This document shows positions 1 through 5,557 of a DNA stretch of 6,528 nt, piece by piece. Position numbers and translations under genes: made by a program. The first letter of the stretch is position 1. Each line of letters starts with the position of its first letter. This DNA comes from Archaeoglobales archaeon (GTDB lineage: Archaea; Halobacteriota; Archaeoglobi; Archaeoglobales; Archaeoglobaceae), in assembly GCA_003663055.1 (NCBI GenBank), contig QMZF01000058.1:1-6528 (forward strand), given 5' to 3'. Below the pieces are notes generated by a model that was not told the DNA's origin, did not search any database, and was given only the letters and a program-made list of their open reading frames with translations.

Positions 1-29
1 CAATAAAGTGAAGTCTGCCAGCACTCAAC

Positions 30-45
30 TAAATATTTAAAAATC
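30..45 (+). promoter_or_regulatory. Possible relict TATA-box promoter of the decayed ABC cassette
   Basis: An A/T-only stretch (around 32-43, aaatatttaaaa) lies about 25-30 nt ahead of the ATG at 65, where the ATPase remnant begins. That is the spacing expected for an archaeal TATA box driving a leaderless or nearly leaderless transcript. A/T runs are common in this genome, so this is a weak positional inference. Nothing else recognisable is present in bases 1-64. Confidence 0.25.
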
Positions 46-64
46 AGCTATCAACTCATTGCAG

Positions 65-551
65 ATGCAACCACTACTTGAAATGAGCGGGAAACCTACA
101 CCAATGAATATCCTCCATGGCCTTTAACCAGCCCGATGGGGGCGAAATCATTTTTGATGGAAAAAAGTTCGATTTAAATCGCCGGGCGGCGACATAAAGT
201 CGGAATGGGAATGGTACATAGGCACATAATCTCAGCGTGATGGAAATCTTGTGATGAGGGGACATCTCCCGCTATGGATTGCTTTTGAACTATGCTGCAA
301 TGGAGGAGGACGCAAAAAGACTCGTAGAGGAGTTTGGAGTTAGAACTCCATCTGTTCACGTTCCAGTTTCAACGCTTTCCGGGGAAACACACAGAGGCTG
401 ATACTCACAAGGGAACCCTCAAGGGATCCAAGGTAATAGTAGCTTCTCAGCCAACCAGAGGGCTTGACGTTGCCGGAATAAGGGGCGTGATGCAAGAAAG
501 GAAGCAACACTCGAAGAGATCGGCTATCTGATGGCAGGAGGAGAAAGATGA
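65..551 (+). pseudogene. Decayed ATPase of a BMP/nucleoside-type ABC importer (double ABC domain)
   Basis: Remains of the ATP-binding subunit of a simple-sugar/nucleoside (BMP-dependent) ABC importer. Pieces lie in order but in different frames. From ATG 65, MQPLLEM jumps straight to SGKPTPMNILHG, a mutated Walker A (normally AGKSTLMNILYG), so about 30 codons are missing, and a stop follows at 125. At 126-194 the piece NQPDGGEIIFDGKK continues. At 196-237 GMGMVHRH is the Q-loop (family GMVHQHF). A large deletion removes the rest of domain 1 and the start of domain 2. At 261-398 RYGLLLNYAAMEEDAKRL leads to RTPSVHVPVSTLSG; a one-base loss inside the LSGGNQ signature shifts to 386-433 (QRLILTREPSRDP); then 430-500 gives KVIVASQPTRGLD (Walker B/D-loop). 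The H-loop region is gone. At 504-548 ATLEEIGYLMAGGER is the family C-terminus. About 485 bp remain of a gene normally near 1.5 kb. It cannot make an active ATPase. Family assignment rests on recalled consensus motifs. Confidence 0.87.
536..551 (+). promoter_or_regulatory. Fossil Shine-Dalgarno and ATGA stop/start overlap between the two decayed ABC genes
   Basis: AGGAGGAG at 536-543 lies four bases ahead of the ATG at 548. That ATG overlaps the ATPase stop codon TGA (549-551) as ATGA. This is a typical translational-coupling junction, kept although both flanking genes are destroyed. It fixes the end of the ATPase remnant and the start of the permease remnant. Confidence 0.75.
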
Positions 552-1109
552 GAGTTGCTAAGCTCGAGAAGCCTAGACGTCCACCGCTGCTCCTGTCTAC
601 AGGTGTAAACCCAATCGAGGCCTACTGGGTGATTGTTAGCACTTCTTTCGGCTCCAAGTTTGGAATAAGCGGGCTACTAGTCAAAACAACAGCTATTATC
701 CTTACAGGTCTTGCAGTTGCGATACCAAATGGGGCTCTGGAACATAGGAGCTGAGGAGAAGTTCTATATGGGGGCTTTTGCCGCAAGTATCATTGCGCTT
801 TCCGACTTATCCTTTGCCCTTCCGTAATGTTTGTAGTCTCAGTTCTCGCCGGTCTTGCCTGGGTTGCAAGCCTAGTATTCTTAGAGCAAAGTTTCAGCTT
901 AACGAGATAACATCTACACTCCTAATGAACTATATCGCGATATACTGAGTTCAGATTATGCCCTTGCCAAGATTTTTTTGGAACAAGATTACGCGCGTGC
1001 TGATAGCCATCGCTATAGCAATCATAATCTACTTCGTCATGAAAAGACGAGATTCAGTTTTTCTGTTAGAGTTGTAGACTCCAACCTGAAAGCGCTAGGC
1101 GGGGAATAA
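548..1109 (+). pseudogene. Decayed inner-membrane permease of a BMP/nucleoside-type ABC importer
   Basis: Remains of the first permease that follows the ATPase in this importer class. The frame from ATG 548 reads MRVAKLEKPRR; a deletion removes most of the first membrane helix, then TGVNPIEAYW, FGSKFGISGLLVKTT and ILTGLAVAIP follow to about 729. The frame then changes: 735-824 gives LWNIGAEEKFYMGAFAAS; 824-885 gives VMFVVSVLAGLAWVA; 886-945 gives AKFQLNEITSTLLMNYIAIY, the cytoplasmic loop and next helix. After a deletion, 952-1046 gives LPRFFWNKITRV and a helix ending YFVMKR. At 1047-1106 TRFSFSVRVVDSNLKALGGE ends at TAA 1107. At least five frame changes are needed, and roughly the last third of the usual ~350-residue protein is absent. 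The cassette's second permease and BMP lipoprotein are not in the window. No single open frame exceeds about 70 codons, so the gene is dead. Confidence 0.87.
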
Positions 1110-1142
1110 CTTTTTATTTTTGATTTACGTTGAGAGAAAGGG

Positions 1143-1152
1143 TCATATATTC
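1143..1152 (+). promoter_or_regulatory. Probable TATA box for the RNase P protein gene
   Basis: The sequence tcatatatt is centred near 1148, about 25 nt ahead of the ATG at 1173. This is the archaeal spacing from TATA box to transcription start, and no Shine-Dalgarno-like sequence precedes that ATG. Together these suggest a leaderless transcript beginning at or next to the start codon. A second A/T-rich run at 1109-1122 (ctttttatttttg) is an alternative box that would give a longer leader. Confidence 0.45.
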
Positions 1153-1172
1153 TGTCTTTCAGCTTTCTTGAA

Positions 1173-1499
1173 ATGCTTAGAAGAGAAAAGAAGCTTGAGA
1201 AGGAGATTGCCTTGCGAAGGATTAACCTCTTGCTCGGCAAAGCCCAAGAAATCAAATTTGAGGATTACGAGCTTGCAAGGCGCTACGTTGAACTTGCAAG
1301 GAAGATAGCAATGCGGTACAGAGTTAGGATACCGAAGGAGCTAAGGCTGTACTGTAAGAAGTGTGGCTACCCCTACAGGCACGACAGGCTGAGGGTCAGA
1401 GTTAGCAAATCGAGGGTAATTATAACGTGTTTGAACTGTGGATTCGTTAGAAGGGTTCCCATAAGACCTAAGAGGCAGAAGGAAATTAAAAATAAATAA
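1173..1499 (+). CDS. rnp4: Ribonuclease P protein component 4 (Rpp21/Rpr2 family)
   Basis: Protein subunit of archaeal RNase P, the ribonucleoprotein that removes 5' leaders from tRNA precursors. In studied archaea it pairs with Rnp2 (Rpp29) and supports the specificity domain of the RNA. The 108-residue product has the expected layout: a basic helical N-terminal half (about 1-50, with YVELARKIAMRYRVRIP at 38-54) and a C-terminal zinc ribbon. Zinc ligands are C61 and C64 (YCKKCG) and C86 and C89 (TCLNCG), joined by a basic strand (RLRVRVSKSRVIIT). The tail is rich in Lys and Arg, fitting RNA contact. Length is normal for the family, perhaps slightly short between the two cysteine pairs. ATG 1173 is the natural start; it lacks a ribosome binding site but sits about 25 nt after a TATA-like box. 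The gene begins 63 bp after the ABC-permease relic, so the decay stops short of this essential gene. Confidence 0.93.
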   Translation: MLRREKKLEKEIALRRINLLLGKAQEIKFEDYELARRYVELARKIAMRYRVRIPKELRLYCKKCGYPYRHDRLRVRVSKSRVIITCLNCGFVRRVPIRPKRQKEIKNK

Positions 1500-1570
1500 A
1501 ATATTTTCAAGAGATAATTTGAGGAAAGGTTAAAATAGTTGGAGATTAAAAGGCTGGAAACGAAAGGGAT

Positions 1571-1586
1571 AGGTGAATTGGAAATG
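1571..1586 (+). promoter_or_regulatory. Shine-Dalgarno deciding the start of the YlbF-like gene
   Basis: AGGTGA at 1571-1576 matches the archaeal anti-Shine-Dalgarno sequence and lies seven bases before ATG 1584. It favours that start over the in-frame TTG at 1539, which has only a weaker purine run (gaggaaagg, 1521-1529) ahead of it. Confidence 0.6.
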
Positions 1587-1940
1587 GTACCGGATTTTGT
1601 TAAGGAAAAGGCGTTGGCTCTTGCCGTTGCAATACAGGAAACGGACGAGTATAAGGATTTTCTTGAGAAGGAAGACGGATTGAAAAAGGATAAGACTGCA
1701 CAGGAGTTGCTCTCCAAGTTTCAGGAAAAGCAGAGGGAGTTTATTTCTAAGCAACTCAACGGTGAGGTGGATCAAGAACTTTTGGGCGAGCTTACAGAAA
1801 TTCAGGCTCAGCTCAATAGAAGAGAGAGCGTTGTGGACTTTCTTGACTCCTATAATAGGCTCATAAATTTGTTGAACGAAATTGGAGAAATTATAAGCAA
1901 GCAAATAGAGTTTGATTTTGGAGAAGCGTACAGAAGTTAA
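1584..1940 (+). CDS. YlbF/YmcA-family small helical protein
   Basis: A 118-residue, mostly helical, charged protein resembling the Com_YlbF (YlbF/YmcA) family. In Bacillus, members form a complex that acts on RNase Y-dependent mRNA processing and on competence, sporulation and biofilm formation; the archaeal role is not established. Visible family features are the opening helix with a DEYKDFLEKEDGLKKD segment (about 21-36), then QELLSKFQEKQREF (about 40-53), a break near NGEVDQEL, a second long helix (about 65-82), and a C-terminal helix SYNRLINLLNEIGEIIS. There are no cysteines, membrane segments or enzyme motifs. The start is taken at ATG 1584 because of its ribosome binding site; using TTG 1539 would add 15 residues (133 total) of polar sequence ahead of the first conserved helix. 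It follows rnp4 by 84 bp on the same strand and may share its transcript, which would put two RNA-metabolism proteins together. Family call is from pattern; function in this organism is inferred. Confidence 0.72.
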   Translation: MVPDFVKEKALALAVAIQETDEYKDFLEKEDGLKKDKTAQELLSKFQEKQREFISKQLNGEVDQELLGELTEIQAQLNRRESVVDFLDSYNRLINLLNEIGEIISKQIEFDFGEAYRS

Positions 1941-1963
1941 CCAGAAACCAATGGAAAACTACA

Positions 1964-1990
1964 TTAGATTTTTAAATTTTTATAAATTAG
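1964..1990 (+). terminator. T-rich run, probable transcription end after the YlbF-like gene
   Basis: Two runs of five T (1970-1974 and 1977-1981) in an A/T-only stretch lie 25-45 nt after the stop codon at 1940. Archaeal RNA polymerase commonly terminates at such U-tracts without a hairpin. The same stretch contains ttataaat and could instead serve as an upstream TATA element for the TRAP operon. Confidence 0.35.
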
Positions 1991-2009
1991 TTGGTAACAC
2001 ATTTATCAA

Positions 2010-2018
2010 CATTTATAA
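2010..2018 (+). promoter_or_regulatory. Probable TATA box for the TAXI-TRAP operon
   Basis: The sequence atttataag (2011-2019) is centred about 25 nt before the GTG at 2040, matching archaeal promoter spacing. Transcription would then start very near the gene, although a GGAG (2029-2032) seven bases ahead of the GTG suggests the leader may include a ribosome binding site and so begin slightly earlier. Confidence 0.4.
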
Positions 2019-2039
2019 GCGGCGAGATGGAGCGAGTGA

Positions 2040-2525
2040 GTGTTGAAGTTTAGGAGCATGGCTGTGGTTTTACTCGTAGCTTTGTCCGCACTGACCTTAA
2101 CTACATTTAATGTAAAAATCCTCGTTGTCGAGAATGGCTTTATAGAGAGAATTCCCGTTAGAGATGGTGACGAAGTAACGCTATCCTTTATCCACTCCGC
2201 CGAGCTAAGTCCTTGGGTGGAAATCTATGAGGTTAAAGGGGATAGCTTAGTACTAAAAAGAGCACTAACCCAATCTACTGGCTGGGGATTGCCAAGCGTC
2301 GAAGGGAATTTTTCATTTGTCGAATTCAATGGACAGAAGTGGATGGCCTTCGAGATTAAAAGGAAGTTCAGAATTTTAAGAATTTCAGCCTTACCTTCCA
2401 ATAACTATACACTTTCAGTGGATGGAAAGGTTATAAAACTGGGCAATGAAGCCAGAGTCAGAATTGAAGATGTCTCCCTCGCAAACTACCTTGCGGAGGT
2501 GCTCACTTGGAAGTCGAGAAGCTAA
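2040..2525 (+). CDS. DUF1850 protein of the TAXI-TRAP operon
   Basis: A 161-residue protein of the DUF1850 family, commonly found beside TAXI-type TRAP transporter genes in archaea and bacteria; its biochemical role is unknown. One hydrophobic helix (about 7-24, VVLLVALSALTLTTF) works as a signal anchor or signal peptide, with no cysteine for a lipobox, so the rest is expected outside the membrane. Family marks are VTLSFIHSAELSPWVEIYEV (about 47-66, with the HS pair at 52-53 and the following acidic residues) and the STGWGLPS turn (about 79-86). Strand-rich sequence fills the remainder. GTG 2040 is chosen because GGAG (2029-2032) lies seven bases upstream; TTG 2043 and ATG 2058 are possible but less well placed. 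The gene overlaps the TRAP permease by 19 nt and its last codons contain that gene's ribosome binding site, so the two are translationally coupled. A part in transporter assembly or ligand hand-over is an inference from this constant linkage. Confidence 0.85.
   Translation: MLKFRSMAVVLLVALSALTLTTFNVKILVVENGFIERIPVRDGDEVTLSFIHSAELSPWVEIYEVKGDSLVLKRALTQSTGWGLPSVEGNFSFVEFNGQKWMAFEIKRKFRILRISALPSNNYTLSVDGKVIKLGNEARVRIEDVSLANYLAEVLTWKSRS
2495..2509 (+). promoter_or_regulatory. Near-perfect Shine-Dalgarno fixing a TTG start for the TRAP permease
   Basis: GGAGGTG at 2495-2501 complements the archaeal 16S 3' end and lies five bases before TTG 2507. It sits inside the last codons of the DUF1850 gene, which couples the two genes. 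It decides for TTG 2507 over the in-frame ATG at 2537, which has no such signal. Confidence 0.8.
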
Positions 2526-4729
2526 AGAAGAAGTTCATGTATGAAAGAGAACTAACAAAACCCTACGCAATTCTTGTTTTCGCAATTTCAACTCTCTTTT
2601 CATTATTTCACGTAATCAACGGCTCTTACACAGGCTTACTGCAGATGGACATTGTGAAATCCATCCACCTCGCCTTTGCTGCTGGCCTTGCTTTTCTTAT
2701 TTTTCCAGCGAGAAAAAGCGATTCTGGAAAAATTCCCATTTATGACGTAATACTTGCCATTATAGCTTCATACGCTGCTCTCTACATAGCAATAAACTAC
2801 ACCGACTTGATCCAGAGGGCAGCAATTGGTTACAATACAATGGATTACGTAATTTCTGCAATAGGGCTGATTCTCGTTTTAGAGGCTACGAGAAGGGCTG
2901 TAAATCCGGCAATGGTAGTAATAGCAATACTTTTCATAATTTATGCAAAGTACGGGGCAAATCTTCCCGGGGTTCTTTCCCATCCAGCATACACTTGGAA
3001 AGAAATACTTGAACACCTATATCTGACGAAAGAGGGTGTGTTTGGTACACCCCTTGCAGTATCGGCTACATTCGTCGTACTTTTCATAATATTCGGAGCG
3101 TTCCTCGAGAAATCTGGAGCTGGAAAGTTCTTCATCGATCTTGCGTATTCTGTAACTGGTGGAGCGGTTGGAGGGCCGGCAAAGGCTGCCGTGATGGCCA
3201 GCGCTTTAATGGGAACTGTCTCTGGCAGTTCTGTTGCCAACACCGTCACCACAGGCACATTCACAATCCCGCTGATGAAGCGCGTTGGCTACAAGCCTGA
3301 GTTTGCTGGAGCCGTTGAACCAGCAGCCTCTACAGGTGGACAGATTTTGCCACCAGTAATGGGAGCGGCAGCGTTCATAATGGCCGAATTTGTGGGTATG
3401 CCGTACGTTGCGATAGCCTATGCTGCAACAATTCCGGCCTTGCTCTACTTCTTTGGCGTGTTTACAGCCGTTGATTTAGAGGCAAGAAAGGAAAATTTAA
3501 GGGGACTGCCGAAGGAAAGCTTGCCAAAAACAACGGAAGTGCTGAAGAGTGGATGGTATTACTTGGTCCCTCTATTTATCCTGATTTACATGCTCGTAAG
3601 CGGATTTACACCCATACTTGCAGCCGTTTATTCAATCTTTGCCGTATCTGCCATAATGGTTGCTAAACCCGTCTATGAAAACCTCAAAAGGCCGAGGGAG
3701 GAGAGAACTCCGCCTAAAATTCTAATTAAAAACATAATCTCGACTTTTCTAGAAGCGCTCAGCAGCGGTGGCAAAGGTGCGGTTGCTGTTGCAATGGCCT
3801 GCGCCTCGGCCGGCATAATTGTGGGAGTTGTAACACTTACAGGCCTTGGATTTAAAATCGCAGCCTCTGCGATGGCAATTTCTCAAGGCTACCTATTACC
3901 AATTCTCATTCTTACAATGTTCGTTTCCCTTATACTGGGAATGGGAATTCCAACGACTGCAAACTACATAATTACCAGTACGATTGCCGCTCCGGCAATA
4001 ATAACGTTCATGGCGACAAATGCAGGCATGAACGTTAGAGAATTTCTCACAACATACCCCGAATTGGCTCTTCCAGCCCACATGTTCGTGTTCTACTTTG
4101 GTGTTGCTGCCGATCTGACGCCTCCGGTTGCGCTCGCAGCCTACGCAGGCTCAGCCATAGCGGGCAGCGATCCCTGGAAAACAGGAATAAATGCGGCAAA
4201 AATAGGGATCGGAAAGTACCTCGTTCCATACGTGTTTATTTATTCACCAATCCTGCTCTTGCTTGGGGTTAATTCTTTGCAGGATGTTTCAAACCTCCTC
4301 TGGATTATAGCGTGTGTCATGCTCGGAATAGTTGCAATAAACGGGGCAACGATAGGGTATCTTGTAAGGCATTGTAGCAAATTTGCAAGGATAATCTTGC
4401 TACTTGCTGGCATACTCCTGCTTGCCCCCCAACAGACGGCTAAAATAGCCGGTTTGGCGCTACTTTTGGTAACCGTTTTAAACCAGTGGAAGAAGTGGGA
4501 AGAAGGTGATGTAGATGAAAGCGAAACTCCTGTTGTTGCTGTTGATGGGCGCTGTACTTCTTGTAGGTTGCGCCCAAGAAGAAGTGAAAAAGCCCGAAGC
4601 TACGCCGGCAGAAACGCCAAGTGCGAAAGAAGTGCAAGTAACGATTCTGACGGGTGGAGCTTCAGGAACCTACTATCCGATTGGAGGGGCGATGGCCAAC
4701 GTAATAAACGAGCACGTCGAAGGGGTTAA
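2507..4729 (+). CDS. TRAP transporter fused 4TM/12TM permease, with an anomalous C-terminal extension
   Basis: Membrane component of a TAXI-type TRAP transporter, which imports a solute delivered by the lipoprotein encoded next, using an ion gradient rather than ATP. The small (DctQ-like, about residues 15-160) and large (DctM-like, about 160-660) subunits are fused, as is usual for TAXI systems. Visible family motifs are GTVSGSSVAN (236-245) followed by EPAASTGGQILPPVMGAAAF, GMGIPTTANYI (478-488), and DLTPPVALAAYAGSAIAGSD (536-555). Helices continue to about residue 655 (IAGLALLLVTVL), then NQWKKWEEGD, where homologues normally end. Here no stop occurs: the frame runs about 70 residues further, overlapping the lipoprotein gene by 215 nt and giving a basic, Arg/Ser-rich tail that is the receptor gene read out of frame. 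Moving to the next frame would stop at TAG 4512-4514, directly before the receptor ATG. A one-base insertion or sequence error near 4490-4511 is the simplest explanation; the functional protein is about 668 residues. TTG start supported by GGAGGTG. Confidence 0.95.
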   Translation: MEVEKLKKKFMYERELTKPYAILVFAISTLFSLFHVINGSYTGLLQMDIVKSIHLAFAAGLAFLIFPARKSDSGKIPIYDVILAIIASYAALYIAINYTDLIQRAAIGYNTMDYVISAIGLILVLEATRRAVNPAMVVIAILFIIYAKYGANLPGVLSHPAYTWKEILEHLYLTKEGVFGTPLAVSATFVVLFIIFGAFLEKSGAGKFFIDLAYSVTGGAVGGPAKAAVMASALMGTVSGSSVANTVTTGTFTIPLMKRVGYKPEFAGAVEPAASTGGQILPPVMGAAAFIMAEFVGMPYVAIAYAATIPALLYFFGVFTAVDLEARKENLRGLPKESLPKTTEVLKSGWYYLVPLFILIYMLVSGFTPILAAVYSIFAVSAIMVAKPVYENLKRPREERTPPKILIKNIISTFLEALSSGGKGAVAVAMACASAGIIVGVVTLTGLGFKIAASAMAISQGYLLPILILTMFVSLILGMGIPTTANYIITSTIAAPAIITFMATNAGMNVREFLTTYPELALPAHMFVFYFGVAADLTPPVALAAYAGSAIAGSDPWKTGINAAKIGIGKYLVPYVFIYSPILLLLGVNSLQDVSNLLWIIACVMLGIVAINGATIGYLVRHCSKFARIILLLAGILLLAPQQTAKIAGLALLLVTVLNQWKKWEEGDVDESETPVVAVDGRCTSCRLRPRRSEKARSYAGRNAKCERSASNDSDGWSFRNLLSDWRGDGQRNKRARRRG
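4504..4517 (+). promoter_or_regulatory. Shine-Dalgarno and TAG/ATG junction for the TAXI receptor gene
   Basis: AGGTGA at 4504-4509 lies five bases before ATG 4515, so the receptor is translated from its own ribosome binding site inside the end of the permease gene. A TAG (4512-4514) touches the ATG but is in the receptor's frame rather than the permease's frame. Such a back-to-back stop/start would be the natural coupled junction if the permease frame were shifted by one base. Confidence 0.7.
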
Positions 4730-5507
4730 AGCTACCGCTGTAACTTCAGGTGCGAGCGTTACGAATGCGAGAAAAATCGGAAGTGGAGAAGCAGAATTGG
4801 CTTTACTTCAAAACGACATAGCGTACTACGCTTACACTGGAACAGAGATGTTTAAAGAGAACCCGATTAAGAACATAAGGGGCATAGCAACGCTCTATCC
4901 TGAAGTCGTGCAGATAGTGACCCTTAAAGATAAGGGAATCGAGACGTTATACGATTTGAAGAACAAGAGGATAGCGGTAGGAGCTCCGGGAAGCGGTACG
5001 GCTGTCGCTGCAATGCAGATTCTCAGCATGGTTGGCATAAACGAGTCCAATGCAGACATTAGATATCTGAACTTCAAAGAGGTTGCCGATGCACTGAAAG
5101 ATGGTACAATTGATGCTGGATTTATAGTCGCTGGGGTTCCGACAGCAGCGGTCAGTGATATTGCAGCAGTTAGGGATGTGCAAATCGTAGAAATTCCTGA
5201 CGAGGTTTACGAGAAGCTCAGCCAGCATTACAAGTTCTACATACAGTACACAATTCCAGCGGGAAGCTACAAGGGAGTTGACGAAGAAGTAAAGAGTGTT
5301 GCTGTGCTTGCGATGCTTGCAACGAGGGAAGATATACCCGAGGACGTAATCTACGAAATTACCAAGGCCATATTCGAGAACAGGGATGAACTCGTTGCTG
5401 CCCACAAGAGGGCGGAGGACATAACCCTAGAAACTGCACTTGACGGAATGTCGATACCATTGCATCCAGGAGCAGAGAAGTACTACAAGGAGAAGGGTTT
5501 GATTTAA
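4515..5507 (+). CDS. TAXI-family TRAP transporter solute-binding lipoprotein
   Basis: Extracytoplasmic receptor that captures the solute and passes it to the fused TRAP permease encoded just upstream. The 330-residue product starts with a lipoprotein signal: MKAK, a leucine-rich core and the lipobox L16-V17-G18-C19. A Pro/Glu/Ala-rich linker (about 21-38) follows, typical of archaeal anchored binding proteins. The mature domain begins at about 40 with the TAXI hallmark TGGASGTYYPIGGAMANVIN (46-65). Other family segments are GEAELALLQNDIAYYAY (about 91-107), the KRIAVGAPGSGTAVAA turn (151-166), DGTIDAGFIVAGVPT (196-210) and the C-terminal IPLHPGAEKYYKEKG (314-328). Length is normal. Characterised TAXI receptors bind glutamate/glutamine or other small acids; the ligand here cannot be read from sequence. 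The gene is intact although the permease frame overlaps its first 215 nt. Confidence 0.95.
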   Translation: MKAKLLLLLLMGAVLLVGCAQEEVKKPEATPAETPSAKEVQVTILTGGASGTYYPIGGAMANVINEHVEGVKATAVTSGASVTNARKIGSGEAELALLQNDIAYYAYTGTEMFKENPIKNIRGIATLYPEVVQIVTLKDKGIETLYDLKNKRIAVGAPGSGTAVAAMQILSMVGINESNADIRYLNFKEVADALKDGTIDAGFIVAGVPTAAVSDIAAVRDVQIVEIPDEVYEKLSQHYKFYIQYTIPAGSYKGVDEEVKSVAVLAMLATREDIPEDVIYEITKAIFENRDELVAAHKRAEDITLETALDGMSIPLHPGAEKYYKEKGLI

Positions 5508-5524
5508 TTTTAATTTATTTTCGG
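5506..5524 (+). terminator. T-rich transcription terminator of the TAXI-TRAP operon
   Basis: The stop codon region is followed at once by tttaattttaatttatttt, several short T-runs in tandem with no hairpin. This is a common archaeal gene-end signal. It separates the transporter operon from the dehydrogenase, whose own promoter elements begin just after it. Confidence 0.45.
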
Positions 5525-5531
5525 AATAGCC

Positions 5532-5541
5532 AAATTTATAT
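5532..5541 (+). promoter_or_regulatory. Probable TATA box for the dehydrogenase gene
   Basis: The sequence aaatttatat (5532-5541) is centred about 21 nt before ATG 5558, so transcription would start at or just inside the start codon. A GAGG (5547-5550) seven bases ahead of the ATG could serve as a ribosome binding site if the transcript begins a little earlier. The box indicates that the gene can be expressed independently of the transporter operon. Confidence 0.4.
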
Positions 5542-5557
5542 GGATTGAGGAATTTTT

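Noticed and set aside
334..531. A 65-codon open frame on the + strand starting at ATG 334
   Set aside because: Only its second half (from about 430) matches the ABC ATPase; the first half is another frame of the same decayed gene, so it is a chance fusion of relic pieces rather than a small gene.
1037..1255. Minus-strand open frame opposite the end of the permease relic and the start of rnp4
   Set aside because: Low-complexity Ser/Leu/Lys composition, no ribosome binding site, and it overlaps the well-supported rnp4 gene on the other strand.
1539..1583. TTG 1539 as the start of the YlbF-like gene
   Set aside because: ATG 1584 has the better ribosome binding site (AGGTGA, seven bases) and places the start just before the conserved first helix; TTG remains a possible alternative.
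1373..1904. Two minus-strand open frames (114 and 124 codons) opposite rnp4 and the YlbF-like gene
   Set aside because: They are antisense shadows of the + strand genes, rich in Ser/Leu/Phe, with no recognisable domain.
1964..1990. A/T-rich partly self-complementary stretch considered as a repeat or replication-related element
   Set aside because: No repeated unit or flanking origin motifs; the A/T content is explained by a gene end followed by a promoter.
2941..3264. Minus-strand 107-codon frame opposite the TRAP permease
   Set aside because: It lies opposite the conserved TRAP permease core and mirrors its codon pattern; no motif or start signal.
4424..4430. C-run in the permease gene as the site of the suspected frameshift
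   Set aside because: The frame after the run still encodes a typical last helix (IAGLALLLVTVL), so any frame loss must lie further downstream, near 4490-4511.
4947..5405. Minus-strand 152-codon frame opposite the TAXI receptor
   Set aside because: Long for a shadow, but its composition (Cys, Asn, Tyr, Ser rich) matches no family and the sense frame is clearly the conserved TAXI receptor.
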